Shown: positions 1-8,691, counted from the stretch's first letter. The stretch is 64,000 bases of DNA from Streptomyces sp. BA2 (GCF_009769735.1 NZ_WSRO01000002.1:6026001-6090000); one strand, 5' to 3'. Numbers and translations are program-made. Notes: generated by a model not told the origin, from the sequence alone.

Positions 1-964
1 GTTGGGCGTCCCGGATCTGGTCCTCCGTGACGGTCAGGAAGCCACCGCCGAGACCGCGTACGGCCCGGAGGATCTGCCGTGCGCGGGGCGGCCGCGGAAT
101 GGCGATGCCCTCCGCGAGCGTGGGCGCCGCCGGGGTGGAGCCCAGGGGCTCGTCGGCGCCGGCGCGCCACGCCTCGGCCAGCGGGGAGACCGCGGCGGCC
201 TGCACGGCGTACAGCGCCGGTGCCTTCGCGATCAGGCCCGCCGCGTGCAGTTCCCGCACCGCGAGCGCCGCGCCGAGCAGCAGGGTGCCGTTGCCCACGG
301 GCACGACGAGCGCGTCCGGCAGCCGGCCGCCCAGGTCCTCCCACAGCTCGTGGACGTACGTCTTGGTGCCCTGCAGGAAGTAGGGGTTGTGGACGTGTGA
401 GGCGTAGAAGGTGCCCGGTTCGTCGGCCGCCGTACGGGCCGTCCATGCCGTCTTCTCGCGGTCTCCGGGGACGACTTCGAGCCGCGCTCCGTGCGCGCCG
501 ATCTGCTCCAGCTTCTTCGGTGACGTGCCCTCAGGGACGTACACAGTGCAGGGCAGTCCGGCCCGCGCGCAGTACGCGGCGATCGCCGTGCCCGCGTTGC
601 CGCTGCTGTCGGCGATCACCCGTTCCGGGGCGAGCCGCAGCGCGAGCGCGGCGAGCATGACGGCGCCCCGGTCCTTGAAGGAGAGCGTCGGCATCAGGAA
701 GTCGAGCTTGGCCGAGATCGCGCCATCCAGCGGTACGAGCGGTGTGCGGCCCTCGCCGAGCGAGAAGGCGGGGACGGGCAGCGGCAGGGACTCCGCGTAC
801 CGCCACAGTGAATTGACCCTTCCGTTCAGGGACTTCAGCGGTGCGGGATTGGGGGAGAAGTCCAGGTCGAGCGGGCCACGGCAGACGGGGCAGCACCAGG
901 CGAGGGTGCCCGCGGGGACACGGGTTCCGTCGGTGGGGCAGAAACAGTCCGGCAATGCTGTCAT
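1..964 (-). CDS. Threonine synthase-family PLP-dependent enzyme (3' end beyond window)
   Basis: About 321 N-terminal residues are visible; the gene runs off the left edge. The protein opens with a small zinc-ribbon-like cysteine set (C7, C9, C24/C25, C28), as in many threonine-synthase-like proteins. It then has a PLP lysine in SFKDRG (K97), the phosphate-contacting SSGNAGTA stretch and a VPVGNGT loop, all typical of fold-type II PLP enzymes. The family converts O-phosphohomoserine to threonine, but homologues of this layout also include diaminopropionate/threonine dehydratase-type enzymes, so the substrate is not settled. The ATG at 964 is chosen because a TAGCCT -10-like box lies six bases before it (leaderless arrangement) and the reading frame with zinc ribbon begins there. 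Confidence 0.85.
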   Translation of the reverse strand, partial: MTALPDCFCPTDGTRVPAGTLAWCCPVCRGPLDLDFSPNPAPLKSLNGRVNSLWRYAESLPLPVPAFSLGEGRTPLVPLDGAISAKLDFLMPTLSFKDRGAVMLAALALRLAPERVIADSSGNAGTAIAAYCARAGLPCTVYVPEGTSPKKLEQIGAHGARLEVVPGDREKTAWTARTAADEPGTFYASHVHNPYFLQGTKTYVHELWEDLGGRLPDALVVPVGNGTLLLGAALAVRELHAAGLIAKAPALYAVQAAAVSPLAEAWRAGADEPLGSTPAAPTLAEGIAIPRPPRARQILRAVRGLGGGFLTVTEDQIRDAQ

Positions 965-970
965 GTACGC

Positions 971-976
971 AGGCTA
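971..976 (-). promoter_or_regulatory. -10 box for leaderless threonine-synthase-like gene
   Basis: TAGCCT on the minus strand, six bases before the ATG at 964. There is no Shine-Dalgarno sequence between them, so a leaderless transcript is inferred. Confidence 0.4.
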
Positions 977-1102
977 GTTGGGGCATTTGGGGCGGATGTG
1001 TCATGGCGGGTGCGTGGCGGTCATGTTACGTCCGGTACTGACCCTTGTGGGATTCCTATGGATCCGCCAATCTTTCGTCCCGACGAAGGCAAAAGTAGAC
1101 AC

Positions 1103-1112
1103 GTCAATTGAC
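1103..1112. promoter_or_regulatory. Perfect palindrome upstream of subtilase gene
   Basis: GTCAATTGAC is a perfect 10-base palindrome in the 232-base gap between the two divergent genes. It partly overlaps a TTGACA hexamer (1108-1113), but no convincing -10 box sits 17-18 bases downstream, so an operator is more likely than a promoter element. No protein is known to bind it from the sequence alone. Confidence 0.3.
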
Positions 1113-1196
1113 ATGCTCCTGTCGTTTGCCTCCGCGTGTGGGCACCACCGGCTCCACCCCCCACCAGCGCACCACCTATTGAGGAGGACCCCTCAG

Positions 1197-2771
1197 ATGG
1201 CAGTGATGCGTCATACCCGCCGAAGACTGGCCGGGATCAGCGCGACAGCGGTCGCGGCCCTCGCCCTCGGCGTCGTATCCGCCCTTCCCGCCACCGCCCA
1301 GCCGGGTCAGGCCGAAGGCACGATCGAGAACGCCGGAGCCCCCGGCGCGATACCCGGCAGCTACATAGTCAGCCTCGACGCGGACGCCGCGAAGGCGGAC
1401 TCCAAGCAGGGCAAGGCCCTGGCCGAGAAGTACGGCGCCGAGATCGACCGCACGTACAAGAAGGCGCTCAACGGTTACGCGGTCGAGCTCTCCGCGGCCG
1501 AGGCCAAGAAGTTCGCCGCGGACCCGGCGGTCGACTCCGTCGTGCAGAACCGCACGTTCACGGTCGACGCCACCCAGCCGAACCCGCCGTCCTGGGGCCT
1601 GGACCGCATCGACCAGAAGACGCTCCCGCTGAACAACTCCTACACCTACCCGGACTCCGCCGGTGAGGGCGTCACGGCGTACGTCATCGACACCGGAGTC
1701 CGCATCAGCCACAGCGACTTCGGCGGACGCGCCTCCTACGGCTACGACGCCATCGACAACGACAACACCGCGCAGGATGGCCACGGCCACGGCACGCACG
1801 TCGCGGGCACCGTCGGCGGAACCCTGCACGGCGTCGCCAAGAAGGCGAAGATCGTCGGCGTGCGCGTCCTGAACAACCAGGGCTCCGGCACCACCGCGCA
1901 GGTCGTCGCCGGCATCGACTGGGTCGCCCGGAACGCGGTCAAGCCCGCCGTCGCGAACATGTCGCTCGGCGGCGGCGCCGACAGCGCCCTGGACACGGCC
2001 GTACGCAACGCCATCGCGTCCGGCATCACCTTCGCCGTCGCGGCCGGCAACGAGTCCGTCAACGCCTCCACGCGCTCTCCCGCGCGCGTGACCGAGGCCA
2101 TCACGGTCGGCGCCACGACGAGCACCGACGCCAAGGCGAGCTACTCCAACTTCGGCAGCGTCCTGGACCTGTTCGCGCCGGGCTCGTCCATCACCTCGGC
2201 CTGGAACAGCAGCGACAGCGCGACGAACACCATCTCCGGTACGTCGATGGCGTCCCCGCACACCGCGGGCGCCGCGGCGCTCTACCTCGCCGACAACCGC
2301 GCGGCGACCCCGGCGCAGGTGTCCGCGGCGCTGGTCAGCGCGGCCTCCACGGGCGTCGTCACCAGCCCCGGATCGGGCTCCCCCAACCGCCTCCTGAACG
2401 TGGGCCCCGGCTCGACGAACCCTCCGGGCCCCAAGTTCGAGAACACGGCCGACTACGCGATCAACGACAACGCCACGGCCGAATCACCGGTCACCGTGAG
2501 CGGCGTCCCGGGTTCCGCGCCTGCCGCCCTGAGCGTGCCGGTCGCCATCAAGCACACGTACGTGGGTGACCTCCAGGTGCAGCTGATCGCGCCCGACGGC
2601 AGCGCGTACACGCTGAAGGGCTATGGAACCGGCGGCAGTTCGGACGACATCAACACCACCTACACGGTGAACGCGTCGTCCGAGACGGCCAACGGGACGT
2701 GGAAGCTGCGGGTGAGTGACAACGCGGCACAGGACGTCGGGAAGATCGACTCCTGGGCACTGCAGTTCTGA
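1197..2771 (+). CDS. Secreted S8 subtilisin-like serine protease with P-domain
   Basis: 524 residues. A Sec signal peptide (about 1-34, twin Arg region then ALALGVVSALPATA) is followed by an inhibitor-I9 propeptide (about 53-122) and an S8 catalytic domain. The catalytic triad is Asp165 (VIDTG), His198 (HGTHVAG) and Ser350 (GTSMASP), with oxyanion Asn285. The last about 110 residues form a proprotein-convertase P (Homo B) domain ending in SWALQF. It should be exported as a zymogen and self-processed. The upstream in-frame extension to 978 is rejected because GAGGAGG (1181-1187) sits nine bases before the ATG at 1197 and the signal peptide starts there. A strong hairpin follows the stop. Substrate unknown; extracellular protein degradation is the usual role. 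Confidence 0.93.
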   Translation: MAVMRHTRRRLAGISATAVAALALGVVSALPATAQPGQAEGTIENAGAPGAIPGSYIVSLDADAAKADSKQGKALAEKYGAEIDRTYKKALNGYAVELSAAEAKKFAADPAVDSVVQNRTFTVDATQPNPPSWGLDRIDQKTLPLNNSYTYPDSAGEGVTAYVIDTGVRISHSDFGGRASYGYDAIDNDNTAQDGHGHGTHVAGTVGGTLHGVAKKAKIVGVRVLNNQGSGTTAQVVAGIDWVARNAVKPAVANMSLGGGADSALDTAVRNAIASGITFAVAAGNESVNASTRSPARVTEAITVGATTSTDAKASYSNFGSVLDLFAPGSSITSAWNSSDSATNTISGTSMASPHTAGAAALYLADNRAATPAQVSAALVSAASTGVVTSPGSGSPNRLLNVGPGSTNPPGPKFENTADYAINDNATAESPVTVSGVPGSAPAALSVPVAIKHTYVGDLQVQLIAPDGSAYTLKGYGTGGSSDDINTTYTVNASSETANGTWKLRVSDNAAQDVGKIDSWALQF

Positions 2772-2805
2772 GCAGCTCCTCGTAGCAGTTCTTCCTGGCA
2801 CCAGC

Positions 2806-2861
2806 CCTCGTCCTCGCGGTACGGCTCCGGTCCTTCGACCCGGCCCGCCGCGAGGACGAGG
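2806..2861 (+). terminator. Terminator after subtilase gene
   Basis: A perfect 14-bp inverted repeat, CCTCGTCCTCGCGG (2806-2819) with CCGCGAGGACGAGG (2848-2861), 28-base loop, followed by a short T-containing tract (cgttattta). It lies 35 bases past the stop codon. Confidence 0.75.
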
Positions 2862-2932
2862 CGTTATTTACGATGCGAAGCTCCCGCATCGACTGAACCA
2901 TCCGAACCATCCGAACCAGGAGCACGCCACCC

Positions 2933-4147
2933 GTGGACATACCCCCGCCGCCCTACCCGGGCGGCAGCCCTCGGCAGCCGTACGGGCAGCCCCCGTACCC
3001 GGGTGGTCCCCAGGTGCCGTACCAGCGGTGGCCCGGCGGGTACTCGCCGTACTCCCGGCCTCCGGTCAACGGCTTCGCGATCGCCTCGCTCGTGTTCGGG
3101 ATCCTCTGCTTCCTGCCCGCAGTCGGTCTGGTCCTCGGCCTGGTGGCGCTCGCGCAGATCTCGAAGAAGGGCGAGCGCGGCAAGGGCATGGCGATCGCGG
3201 GCAGCATCCTCTCCGTCGTCGGTGTCGTGCTGCTTGTGCTGGCTGTCGTGACGGGAGGCGCGCGTGACTTCATGGACGGCTTCAGGGAGGCCGCGCGTGA
3301 CGCCCGGAACAGTTCCGGGTTCCCTGTCGACAAGGGGGAGTGCTTCAACGTCCCCGGCGGCAAGCTCGAAGGGGCCCAGTACGCCTTCCAGGTCGACGAG
3401 GTGCCCTGCTCGGTGCGGCACGACGGCGAGGTCTTCGCTTCGTTCCGGGTGAATCACGGCAGTTACCCGGGCGACTCTGAGCTCACGCACCTCGCCGAGA
3501 CCAAGTGCGTCGACCTCCAGACCGCCTACGTCTTCGACACCTGGGTCGACTGGGGGGACGCTCAGGTCAACTACTTCGTGCCCGACCGGGACACCTGGCG
3601 CCAGGGGGACCGTCACGTCACCTGTCTCTTCGGCGACGCGGAGGAGAAGCGCACGCTGAAGGGTTCGTTCCGCCGCGACGGCACGAACCTCGACGCCGAT
3701 CAGCTCGCCTATCTGAAGGCGGACAAGGCCCTCTACGACGCCTACTGGACCGAGCCCGACGCGGAGGACTTCGAGGACGACCTGCCGGGCCACAAGGAGT
3801 GGGCAGGGCGCGTCGAGAGGGGTCTCGCCGAGCAGGCGCGGCTGCTGCGCGCGCACGACTGGCCCGCGAAGGCGGACGCCGGCATCACCGCCCTCATCGG
3901 CGCGATCGAGCAGAACCGCGAGCAGTGGAAGAAGGCCTCCACCGCGAAGGACGCCGACGCCTTCTCCGAGTACTACGTGCCGGCCCAGCGGCACATCAGC
4001 GGCGAGCGCGAGGCCGCGGCCCGCAAGCCCCTGGGCCTGGCGACCACTTCACCTCGCGACGCGACTCCCGGGGGCGGCGGCGAGAGCCACGACGAGGACG
4101 AGGGGGACGACGGGGACGAGGGGGGCGGGGCGGGCGCTGCCGTGTGA
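2933..4147 (+). CDS. DUF4190-domain membrane protein with septum-formation-like extracytoplasmic region
   Basis: 404 residues, GTG start with AGGAG ten bases upstream. The first about 45 residues are a Pro/Gly/Tyr-rich cytoplasmic tail. Two hydrophobic segments (about 47-72 and 80-105), separated by a Lys/Gly-rich turn, form the DUF4190 module. The region about 130-240 carries four cysteines (in KGECFNV, VPCSVRHD, ETKCVD and HVTCLFGD), the pattern of the Septum_form-like domain found in actinobacterial membrane proteins. The C-terminus ends in a Glu/Asp/Gly-rich tail. Extracytoplasmic disulfides are likely. Function unknown; association with the cell envelope is inferred only from topology and domain type. 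Confidence 0.75.
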   Translation: MDIPPPPYPGGSPRQPYGQPPYPGGPQVPYQRWPGGYSPYSRPPVNGFAIASLVFGILCFLPAVGLVLGLVALAQISKKGERGKGMAIAGSILSVVGVVLLVLAVVTGGARDFMDGFREAARDARNSSGFPVDKGECFNVPGGKLEGAQYAFQVDEVPCSVRHDGEVFASFRVNHGSYPGDSELTHLAETKCVDLQTAYVFDTWVDWGDAQVNYFVPDRDTWRQGDRHVTCLFGDAEEKRTLKGSFRRDGTNLDADQLAYLKADKALYDAYWTEPDAEDFEDDLPGHKEWAGRVERGLAEQARLLRAHDWPAKADAGITALIGAIEQNREQWKKASTAKDADAFSEYYVPAQRHISGEREAAARKPLGLATTSPRDATPGGGGESHDEDEGDDGDEGGGAGAAV

Positions 4148-4200
4148 CGAGGCCGCTCACCTTAAGGGCCTTTTGTCCGCTTCTGTGATAGTTCTTCGGC

Positions 4201-5469
4201 GTGACGACTGTCGTGACGCCAACCGTCGCAGGCCAGCGCACTCCGGGGCCCGCGGCGCCGTCGGACTCTCCCCGAAGGGGCAGCCGCAACGGCAGGAACG
4301 GGCCCAGGGTTTCGTGCGTCGCGCACTTCTCCCGAGGGCTCCTCGTCGCCGTCGCCCTCCTGAACGCCGCCCTTGTCGTGCTCGTCGCCGCCCCGCTGCC
4401 CCGCATCCCCCTCCTGGTGCTCGTCGCGGCAGCGGTCACCTCCTGGGGGCTCGTGCTCGTGCCGCCCGCGGTCATCGGCCTCGTCGCCGGAGCGGTCGCG
4501 GGTCGGCGCCACCCCTGGTGCGCCGGGTCGGCCGTGCTGACCGCCTTCGTCGCGCTGGTGTACGGCGTCATGCCGTACGCCGCCGCGTACCGCACCGCCC
4601 AGGGGCAGGGTCAACCCCTCGCTCCCTCCGCCTACTTCGAGGGCGTCAACTACGCCAAGGCCCCCGACGGCGACCGCACCCGCCGCTACGCCCGCATCGG
4701 CGAGCGGCGCGAGAAGCTGGACCTGTGGACCCTGCCGAAGCGGGACGGGGTGCGGCACCCGGCCGTGGTCTGGGTGCACGGGGGAGGCTGGAACAAGGGG
4801 CACCGGGGTCAGAGTCCCGCGTGGAACCGCTGGTTCAACGCGCGGGGCTGGTCGGTCTTCGACATCGACTACCGGCTCGCGCCCCGCGTGACCCAGCTCG
4901 ACCAGATCGGCGACGTGAAGTGCGCCGTGGGCTGGCTGCGGCGGCACGCGCGCGTGTTCGGCATCGATCCCGACCGCCTTGTGCTCGCGGGGAGTTCGGC
5001 GGGCGGCAACCTCGCGCTCGCGGCCGCCTATACGGAGGGTGATGACCGCGTTCCCGCGTCCTGTGCGGTGCGTGACAGCTCGGTCGCCGGGGTGATCTCG
5101 CTCTACGGGCCGACCGACATGGGGCGTCTCATCGCGGGGACCGCGCTGCGCGGCGACCCCATGATCCCGCGTCTGATGGGCGGTTCGGCGAAGGCCGTCC
5201 CGGCCCGCTACCTGCTCGGTTCGCCCGCGAGGCTCGTACGGACGGACGTGCCGCCCACGCTCCTGCTGCACGGCAGCGCGGACCGGGCGGTGCCGGTGGC
5301 GCAGGCGCGCGAGCTGGCGCGGCGGCTCGACGCGGCCGGGGCGCCCTCGACGTATGTCGAACTGCCCTGGGCCGACCACTGCTTCGACGTGAACTGGGGT
5401 GGCTGGGGCAGTCAGATCGCGAGAGCGGCGATCTCCCGTTTCCTCGCCATCCGGGGTGAGAGCGCTTGA
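4201..5469 (+). CDS. Membrane-anchored alpha/beta hydrolase (esterase/lipase type)
   Basis: 422 residues. About 35 polar residues precede three or four hydrophobic segments (about 40-125), then an alpha/beta hydrolase domain of the BD-FAE/hormone-sensitive-lipase type. It has the oxyanion motif HGGGW, the nucleophile elbow GSSAG (Ser266), Asp361 in GSADRAVP and His393 in ADHCFD. The catalytic domain could be extracytoplasmic after the membrane part. The GTG start has no Shine-Dalgarno; a weak -10-like TAGTTC lies at 4189-4194, six bases upstream, suggesting leaderless expression but with a poor last base. Substrate unknown; carboxylic ester or peptide-like amide hydrolysis is the family range. 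Confidence 0.8.
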   Translation: MTTVVTPTVAGQRTPGPAAPSDSPRRGSRNGRNGPRVSCVAHFSRGLLVAVALLNAALVVLVAAPLPRIPLLVLVAAAVTSWGLVLVPPAVIGLVAGAVAGRRHPWCAGSAVLTAFVALVYGVMPYAAAYRTAQGQGQPLAPSAYFEGVNYAKAPDGDRTRRYARIGERREKLDLWTLPKRDGVRHPAVVWVHGGGWNKGHRGQSPAWNRWFNARGWSVFDIDYRLAPRVTQLDQIGDVKCAVGWLRRHARVFGIDPDRLVLAGSSAGGNLALAAAYTEGDDRVPASCAVRDSSVAGVISLYGPTDMGRLIAGTALRGDPMIPRLMGGSAKAVPARYLLGSPARLVRTDVPPTLLLHGSADRAVPVAQARELARRLDAAGAPSTYVELPWADHCFDVNWGGWGSQIARAAISRFLAIRGESA

Positions 5470-5577
5470 TCGACGTCCCCGGGAGCGCCGTGGGAAGGTG
5501 ATCGCCATAGCCGCGGAAAGCCCCTGCGTAAAGACCTGCACGCCCCAAAATCATCACTTCGGGTGATTCCTTGGCCT

Positions 5578-5598
5578 TGGGTTGCGGCCAACAACCCA
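5578..5598. promoter_or_regulatory. Hairpin/inverted repeat upstream of GntR gene
   Basis: TGGGTTG (5578-5584) and CAACCCA (5592-5598) form a 7-bp inverted repeat 46 bases before the GntR-type start. A second small repeat, ATCAC-TTCGG-GTGAT, lies just before it at about 5553-5567. Either could be an autoregulatory operator or a terminator of the hydrolase gene. Confidence 0.3.
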
Positions 5599-5643
5599 CG
5601 GTTGCCAGGCTGTTGCTGTCTGTCAACCTGATGGGAGTGGCCA

Positions 5644-6396
5644 GTGACTTTCGGTGAGCAGCCGGCGTATCTGCGTGTCGCGGGTGATCTCCGCAAGAAG
5701 ATCGTCGACGGTTCGCTGCCGCCGCATACCCGGCTCCCCTCGCAGGCCAGGATCCGCGAGGAGTACGGGGTGTCGGACACGGTCGCCCTGGAGGCCCGCA
5801 AGGTCCTGATGGCCGAAGGCCTGGTCGAAGGACGTTCCGGATCCGGCACGTACGTGCGCGAGCGACCCGTGCCCCGCCGCGTGGCACGAACCGGCTATCG
5901 GGGATCCGGCGGATCGACGCCCTTCCGTCAGGAGCAGGCGGAGGACGGCGCGCGCGGCACCTGGGAGTCGCGCAGCGAGCAGGTGGAGGCCGGCAGCGCG
6001 ATCGCCGAGCGTCTCGGCATCCGAGCGGGCGACCGCGTCATGTGCACCAAGTACGTCTACCGCGATGCGGGCGAGGTGATGATGCTCTCCACCTCCTGGG
6101 AGCCCCTCGCCGTCACCGGACGCACTCCCGTGATGCTCCCCGAGGAAGGGCCGCTGGGCGGCTGCGGAGTGGTCGAGCGCATGGCGGCCATCGACGTCAT
6201 CGTGGACAACGTCGCGGAGGAGGTCGGCGCGCGCCCGGGGCTTGCGGAGGAGCTCATGGCGCTCGGCGGTGTCCCCGGCCATGTGGTGATCGTCGTGCAG
6301 CGGACGTACTTCGCGTCGGGCAAGCCGGTCGAGACGGCCGACGTCGTGGTGCCCGCTGACCGGTATCGGATCGCATACCACCTGCCGGTGAAGTGA
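5644..6396 (+). CDS. GntR-family transcriptional regulator (HutC/UTRA subfamily)
   Basis: 250 residues. An N-terminal winged-helix GntR domain occupies about 8-75: LRVAGDLRKKIVDG, then PSQARIREEYGVSD, and the wing LVEGRSGSGTYV. The rest (about 95-245) is a UTRA ligand-binding domain with the EAGSAIAERLGI and GDRVMCTKYVY segments. Start GTG at 5644 has GGGAG 6-10 bases upstream. Regulators of this type bind short inverted repeats and respond to sugars, amino acids or polyketide-like ligands. No transporter or catabolic operon lies immediately beside it except the NCS1 permease gene downstream, so the ligand is unknown. The Streptomyces genome usually carries dozens of such proteins. Confidence 0.88.
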   Translation: MTFGEQPAYLRVAGDLRKKIVDGSLPPHTRLPSQARIREEYGVSDTVALEARKVLMAEGLVEGRSGSGTYVRERPVPRRVARTGYRGSGGSTPFRQEQAEDGARGTWESRSEQVEAGSAIAERLGIRAGDRVMCTKYVYRDAGEVMMLSTSWEPLAVTGRTPVMLPEEGPLGGCGVVERMAAIDVIVDNVAEEVGARPGLAEELMALGGVPGHVVIVVQRTYFASGKPVETADVVVPADRYRIAYHLPVK

Positions 6397-6574
6397 CCGA
6401 GCGCTCCGGCGTACGCCCGGAATCCGGAGGGGCCCGTCCGCCCGCCGAGATCGCGAGTTAACGCGCGGCCGGCTTCCGTAACGCCGGAGCAATCAGGCCC
6501 CGCGAGAACTTGTCATGTACGGCTCCTAACTTGATCGCCCGTACCCGCAATCCGGTCGGACGACAGGAACCCAC

Positions 6575-6595
6575 ATGACGGTTGAACTCACATGA
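6575..6595 (+). CDS. Six-codon leader ORF (MTVELT) coupled to the NCS1 permease gene
   Basis: ATG at 6575 is preceded by CAGGAA (AGGA at 6565-6568, six-base spacing). The frame reads M-T-V-E-L-T and ends in TGA at 6593-6595, which overlaps the permease ATG at 6592 in an ATGA junction. The permease itself has no Shine-Dalgarno of its own between 6575 and 6592. The arrangement suggests ribosomes start on the leader and restart at the permease. It could instead be a fortuitous upstream ATG using the same ribosome site. Confidence 0.45.
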   Translation: MTVELT

Positions 6596-8286
6596 CGGAT
6601 ACGGCCACCCGCGACACCAGCGCCGCCGCAGGACCACCACCCAAGCGCAGTTACGCGAAGATGGCGGCCGACGAGAGCCGCGAGGACTACTCCCTGCGGT
6701 ACGCGCCGCACTCCTTCCGGCGCTGGTCGCCGACCATGGTGGCGTCGACCGCGCTCGGCGGCATCGCCTATCTCGCGGACTTCGCGATCGGCGCGTCCAT
6801 CGTCTTCACCTACGGCTTCACCAGCGGACTCGCCTCGATCCTGTGCGCCGCGACGATCATCTTCGTCACCGGCATCCCGATCGCGCGGGCCTGCGCCAAG
6901 TACGGCCTGGACATGGACCTGGTGACCCGGGGCGCGGGCTTCGGCTACTTCGGCTCGACGCTGACGTCGCTGATCTACGCCTCGTTCACGTTCATCTTCT
7001 TCGCGCTCGAAGGCTCGATCATGGCTCAGGCCATGCACCAGGCCGTCGGACTCCCGGTGGAGATCGGCTACTTGATCACGACGCTCATCGTGATCCCGAT
7101 CGTCTTCCGCGGCATGGGCGCGCTGGCCAAGGTGCAGGCCTGGACGCAGCCGATCTGGCTCGTCGGCATGGTGCTGCCCTTCGTGGTGCTCGCCTTCGAG
7201 GCGCCCGACACCTGGGGCGCCTTCGGCTCGTTCGGGGGCACCGAGGGCGCGGGCAGCGGCTTCTCCTGGGTGGCCTTCGGGCTCGGCACGGGCGTCGCGC
7301 TCTCGCTCATCGCCCAGATCGGCGAACAGGCGGACTATCTGCGCTTCATGCCGGCCAAGACCGAGCAGAACAAGCGGCGTTGGAATCTGGCCGTTCTCGC
7401 GGCGGGCCCCGGCTGGGTCATCATCGGCGCGGCCAAGCAGCTGGGAGGCGCGCTCCTGGCGTTCGCCGCCCTCGAAGCCGTCGGCAAGACGCACGCCCTT
7501 GAGCCGATCGCCCCGCAGATCGAGGCCCTGAAACCGTGGCTCGGCTCCTTCGCGCTGCCCGCGGCGGCCCTCTTCGTGATCGTCTCCCAGATCAAGATCA
7601 ACGTGACCAACGCCTACAGCGGTTCGCTGTCCTGGTCGAACTTCTTCTCCCGCGTCACGCACAGGCACCCGGGCCGGGTCTGGTACATCTTCCTCAACCT
7701 CGCCATCGCGCTGACGCTGATGGAGATGAACATGTTCGCGGCCCTCAACAAGCTGCTCGGCTTCTACTCGAACGTCGGCATCGCGTGGATCGTGGCGGTC
7801 GCCGCCGACCTCGTCATCAACAAGAGGATGGGCTGGAGCCCCCCGTACATCGAGTTCAAAAGGGCCTACCTGTACGCGGTGAACCCGGCGGGCTTCGGCT
7901 CGATGGTGATCGCGTCGGTGGTCTCGATCCTGGCCTTCTTCGGCCTCTTCGGCCAGTACGCGGAAGCCTTCTCGACGTTCATCGCGGCCGGACTCGCCGT
8001 CGTCCTGTGCCCGTTGATCGCCTGGGCGACGAAGGGCAAGTACTACCTGGCGCGCCCGAACCCGGTGAACGGTCCGCACGTCGAGGTCCCCGACGTGACG
8101 GCCACGCACGCGTGCGGCGTCTGCGAGACGGCGTACGAACTCCCGGACATCGCGGACTGCCCGGTCCAGGCGGGCCCGATCTGTTCCCTGTGCTGCTCGT
8201 TGGACGCGGAGTGCGGAGACGTCTGCCGTACGTCGCCGTCGAGTGCGCCGGTGCTCATGCCGATGCCGACGGTGCGCACCGACTGA
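6592..8286 (+). CDS. NCS1-family purine/cytosine-type permease with cysteine-rich C-terminal tail
   Basis: 564 residues with about twelve hydrophobic segments between residues 45 and 490. The N-terminal signature (YSLRYAPHSFRRWSP, then GGIAYLADFAIGASI) and the region around QIGEQADYLRFMP match nucleobase:cation symporter-1 permeases (cytosine, purines, allantoin, thiamine). It should import a nucleobase-like compound across the cytoplasmic membrane. After the last helix there is a soluble tail with eight cysteines (C508, C511, C523, C531, C534, C535, C541, C545), including ICSLCCSLDAECGDVC, which looks like a zinc- or iron-sulfur-binding module and is not part of ordinary NCS1 permeases. A terminator follows. 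Confidence 0.85.
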   Translation: MTDTATRDTSAAAGPPPKRSYAKMAADESREDYSLRYAPHSFRRWSPTMVASTALGGIAYLADFAIGASIVFTYGFTSGLASILCAATIIFVTGIPIARACAKYGLDMDLVTRGAGFGYFGSTLTSLIYASFTFIFFALEGSIMAQAMHQAVGLPVEIGYLITTLIVIPIVFRGMGALAKVQAWTQPIWLVGMVLPFVVLAFEAPDTWGAFGSFGGTEGAGSGFSWVAFGLGTGVALSLIAQIGEQADYLRFMPAKTEQNKRRWNLAVLAAGPGWVIIGAAKQLGGALLAFAALEAVGKTHALEPIAPQIEALKPWLGSFALPAAALFVIVSQIKINVTNAYSGSLSWSNFFSRVTHRHPGRVWYIFLNLAIALTLMEMNMFAALNKLLGFYSNVGIAWIVAVAADLVINKRMGWSPPYIEFKRAYLYAVNPAGFGSMVIASVVSILAFFGLFGQYAEAFSTFIAAGLAVVLCPLIAWATKGKYYLARPNPVNGPHVEVPDVTATHACGVCETAYELPDIADCPVQAGPICSLCCSLDAECGDVCRTSPSSAPVLMPMPTVRTD

Positions 8287-8327
8287 GCGGGACCGACACG
8301 GCTCGCACCGGCCGAACCGGTGTCACC

Positions 8328-8357
8328 AGGGGGCGCATCCGACAAGGTGCGCCCCCT
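8328..8357 (+). terminator. Terminator after NCS1 permease gene
   Basis: AGGGGGCGCA (8328-8337) pairs perfectly with TGCGCCCCCT (8348-8357) around a 10-base loop, 42 bases past the stop. Confidence 0.75.
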
Positions 8358-8500
8358 CGGCGTTGGCCAATTGCGTATCTCTTTGTGCAAAGTCGTATCC
8401 GCTGAGTAAAGGTCGGGCGTAGGCTCGGGCATATGCGGATTGCGGTTTCCTTACTGATCGAGGCGTGGCGCGCGCCGGGGGCGGCGAGCGGAGGGGCGCG

Positions 8501-8686
8501 ATGAATGACGGAACGGCCGTACTTCCCTGGCTCGTGATACGTCAGGATGACAACGGCAACCGCTACAGGGTGGGCAGGTACGCGACGAAGGCCGAGGCCG
8601 AGAAGATCGCGGAGAGCCTCGACGACCACGGCCGCCAGCAGCTGTACAGCGTGGAGAAGCTGAGCCAGAACGGCAGCGCGCACTGA
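8501..8686 (+). CDS. Small SPOR-like protein
   Basis: 61 residues starting MNDGTAVLPW. ATG 8501 is preferred over the GTG at 8465 because GGAGGGG (8490-8496) lies just upstream. The body (WLVIRQDDNGNRYRVGRYATKAEAE and later LYSVEKL) has the short beta-alpha-beta pattern and central YATKAEAEKIAE helix of SPOR-like or DUF2188-like small cytosolic proteins. It is highly charged with no membrane segment. Function unknown; SPOR domains elsewhere bind denuded glycan strands, but this protein has no export signal, so peptidoglycan binding is doubtful. Confidence 0.7.
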   Translation: MNDGTAVLPWLVIRQDDNGNRYRVGRYATKAEAEKIAESLDDHGRQQLYSVEKLSQNGSAH

Positions 8687-8691
8687 CCGCA

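Noticed and set aside
1108..1113. TTGACA hexamer as a -35 promoter element
   Set aside because: There is no TANNNT box 17-18 bases downstream, so it is treated as part of the palindrome, not a promoter.
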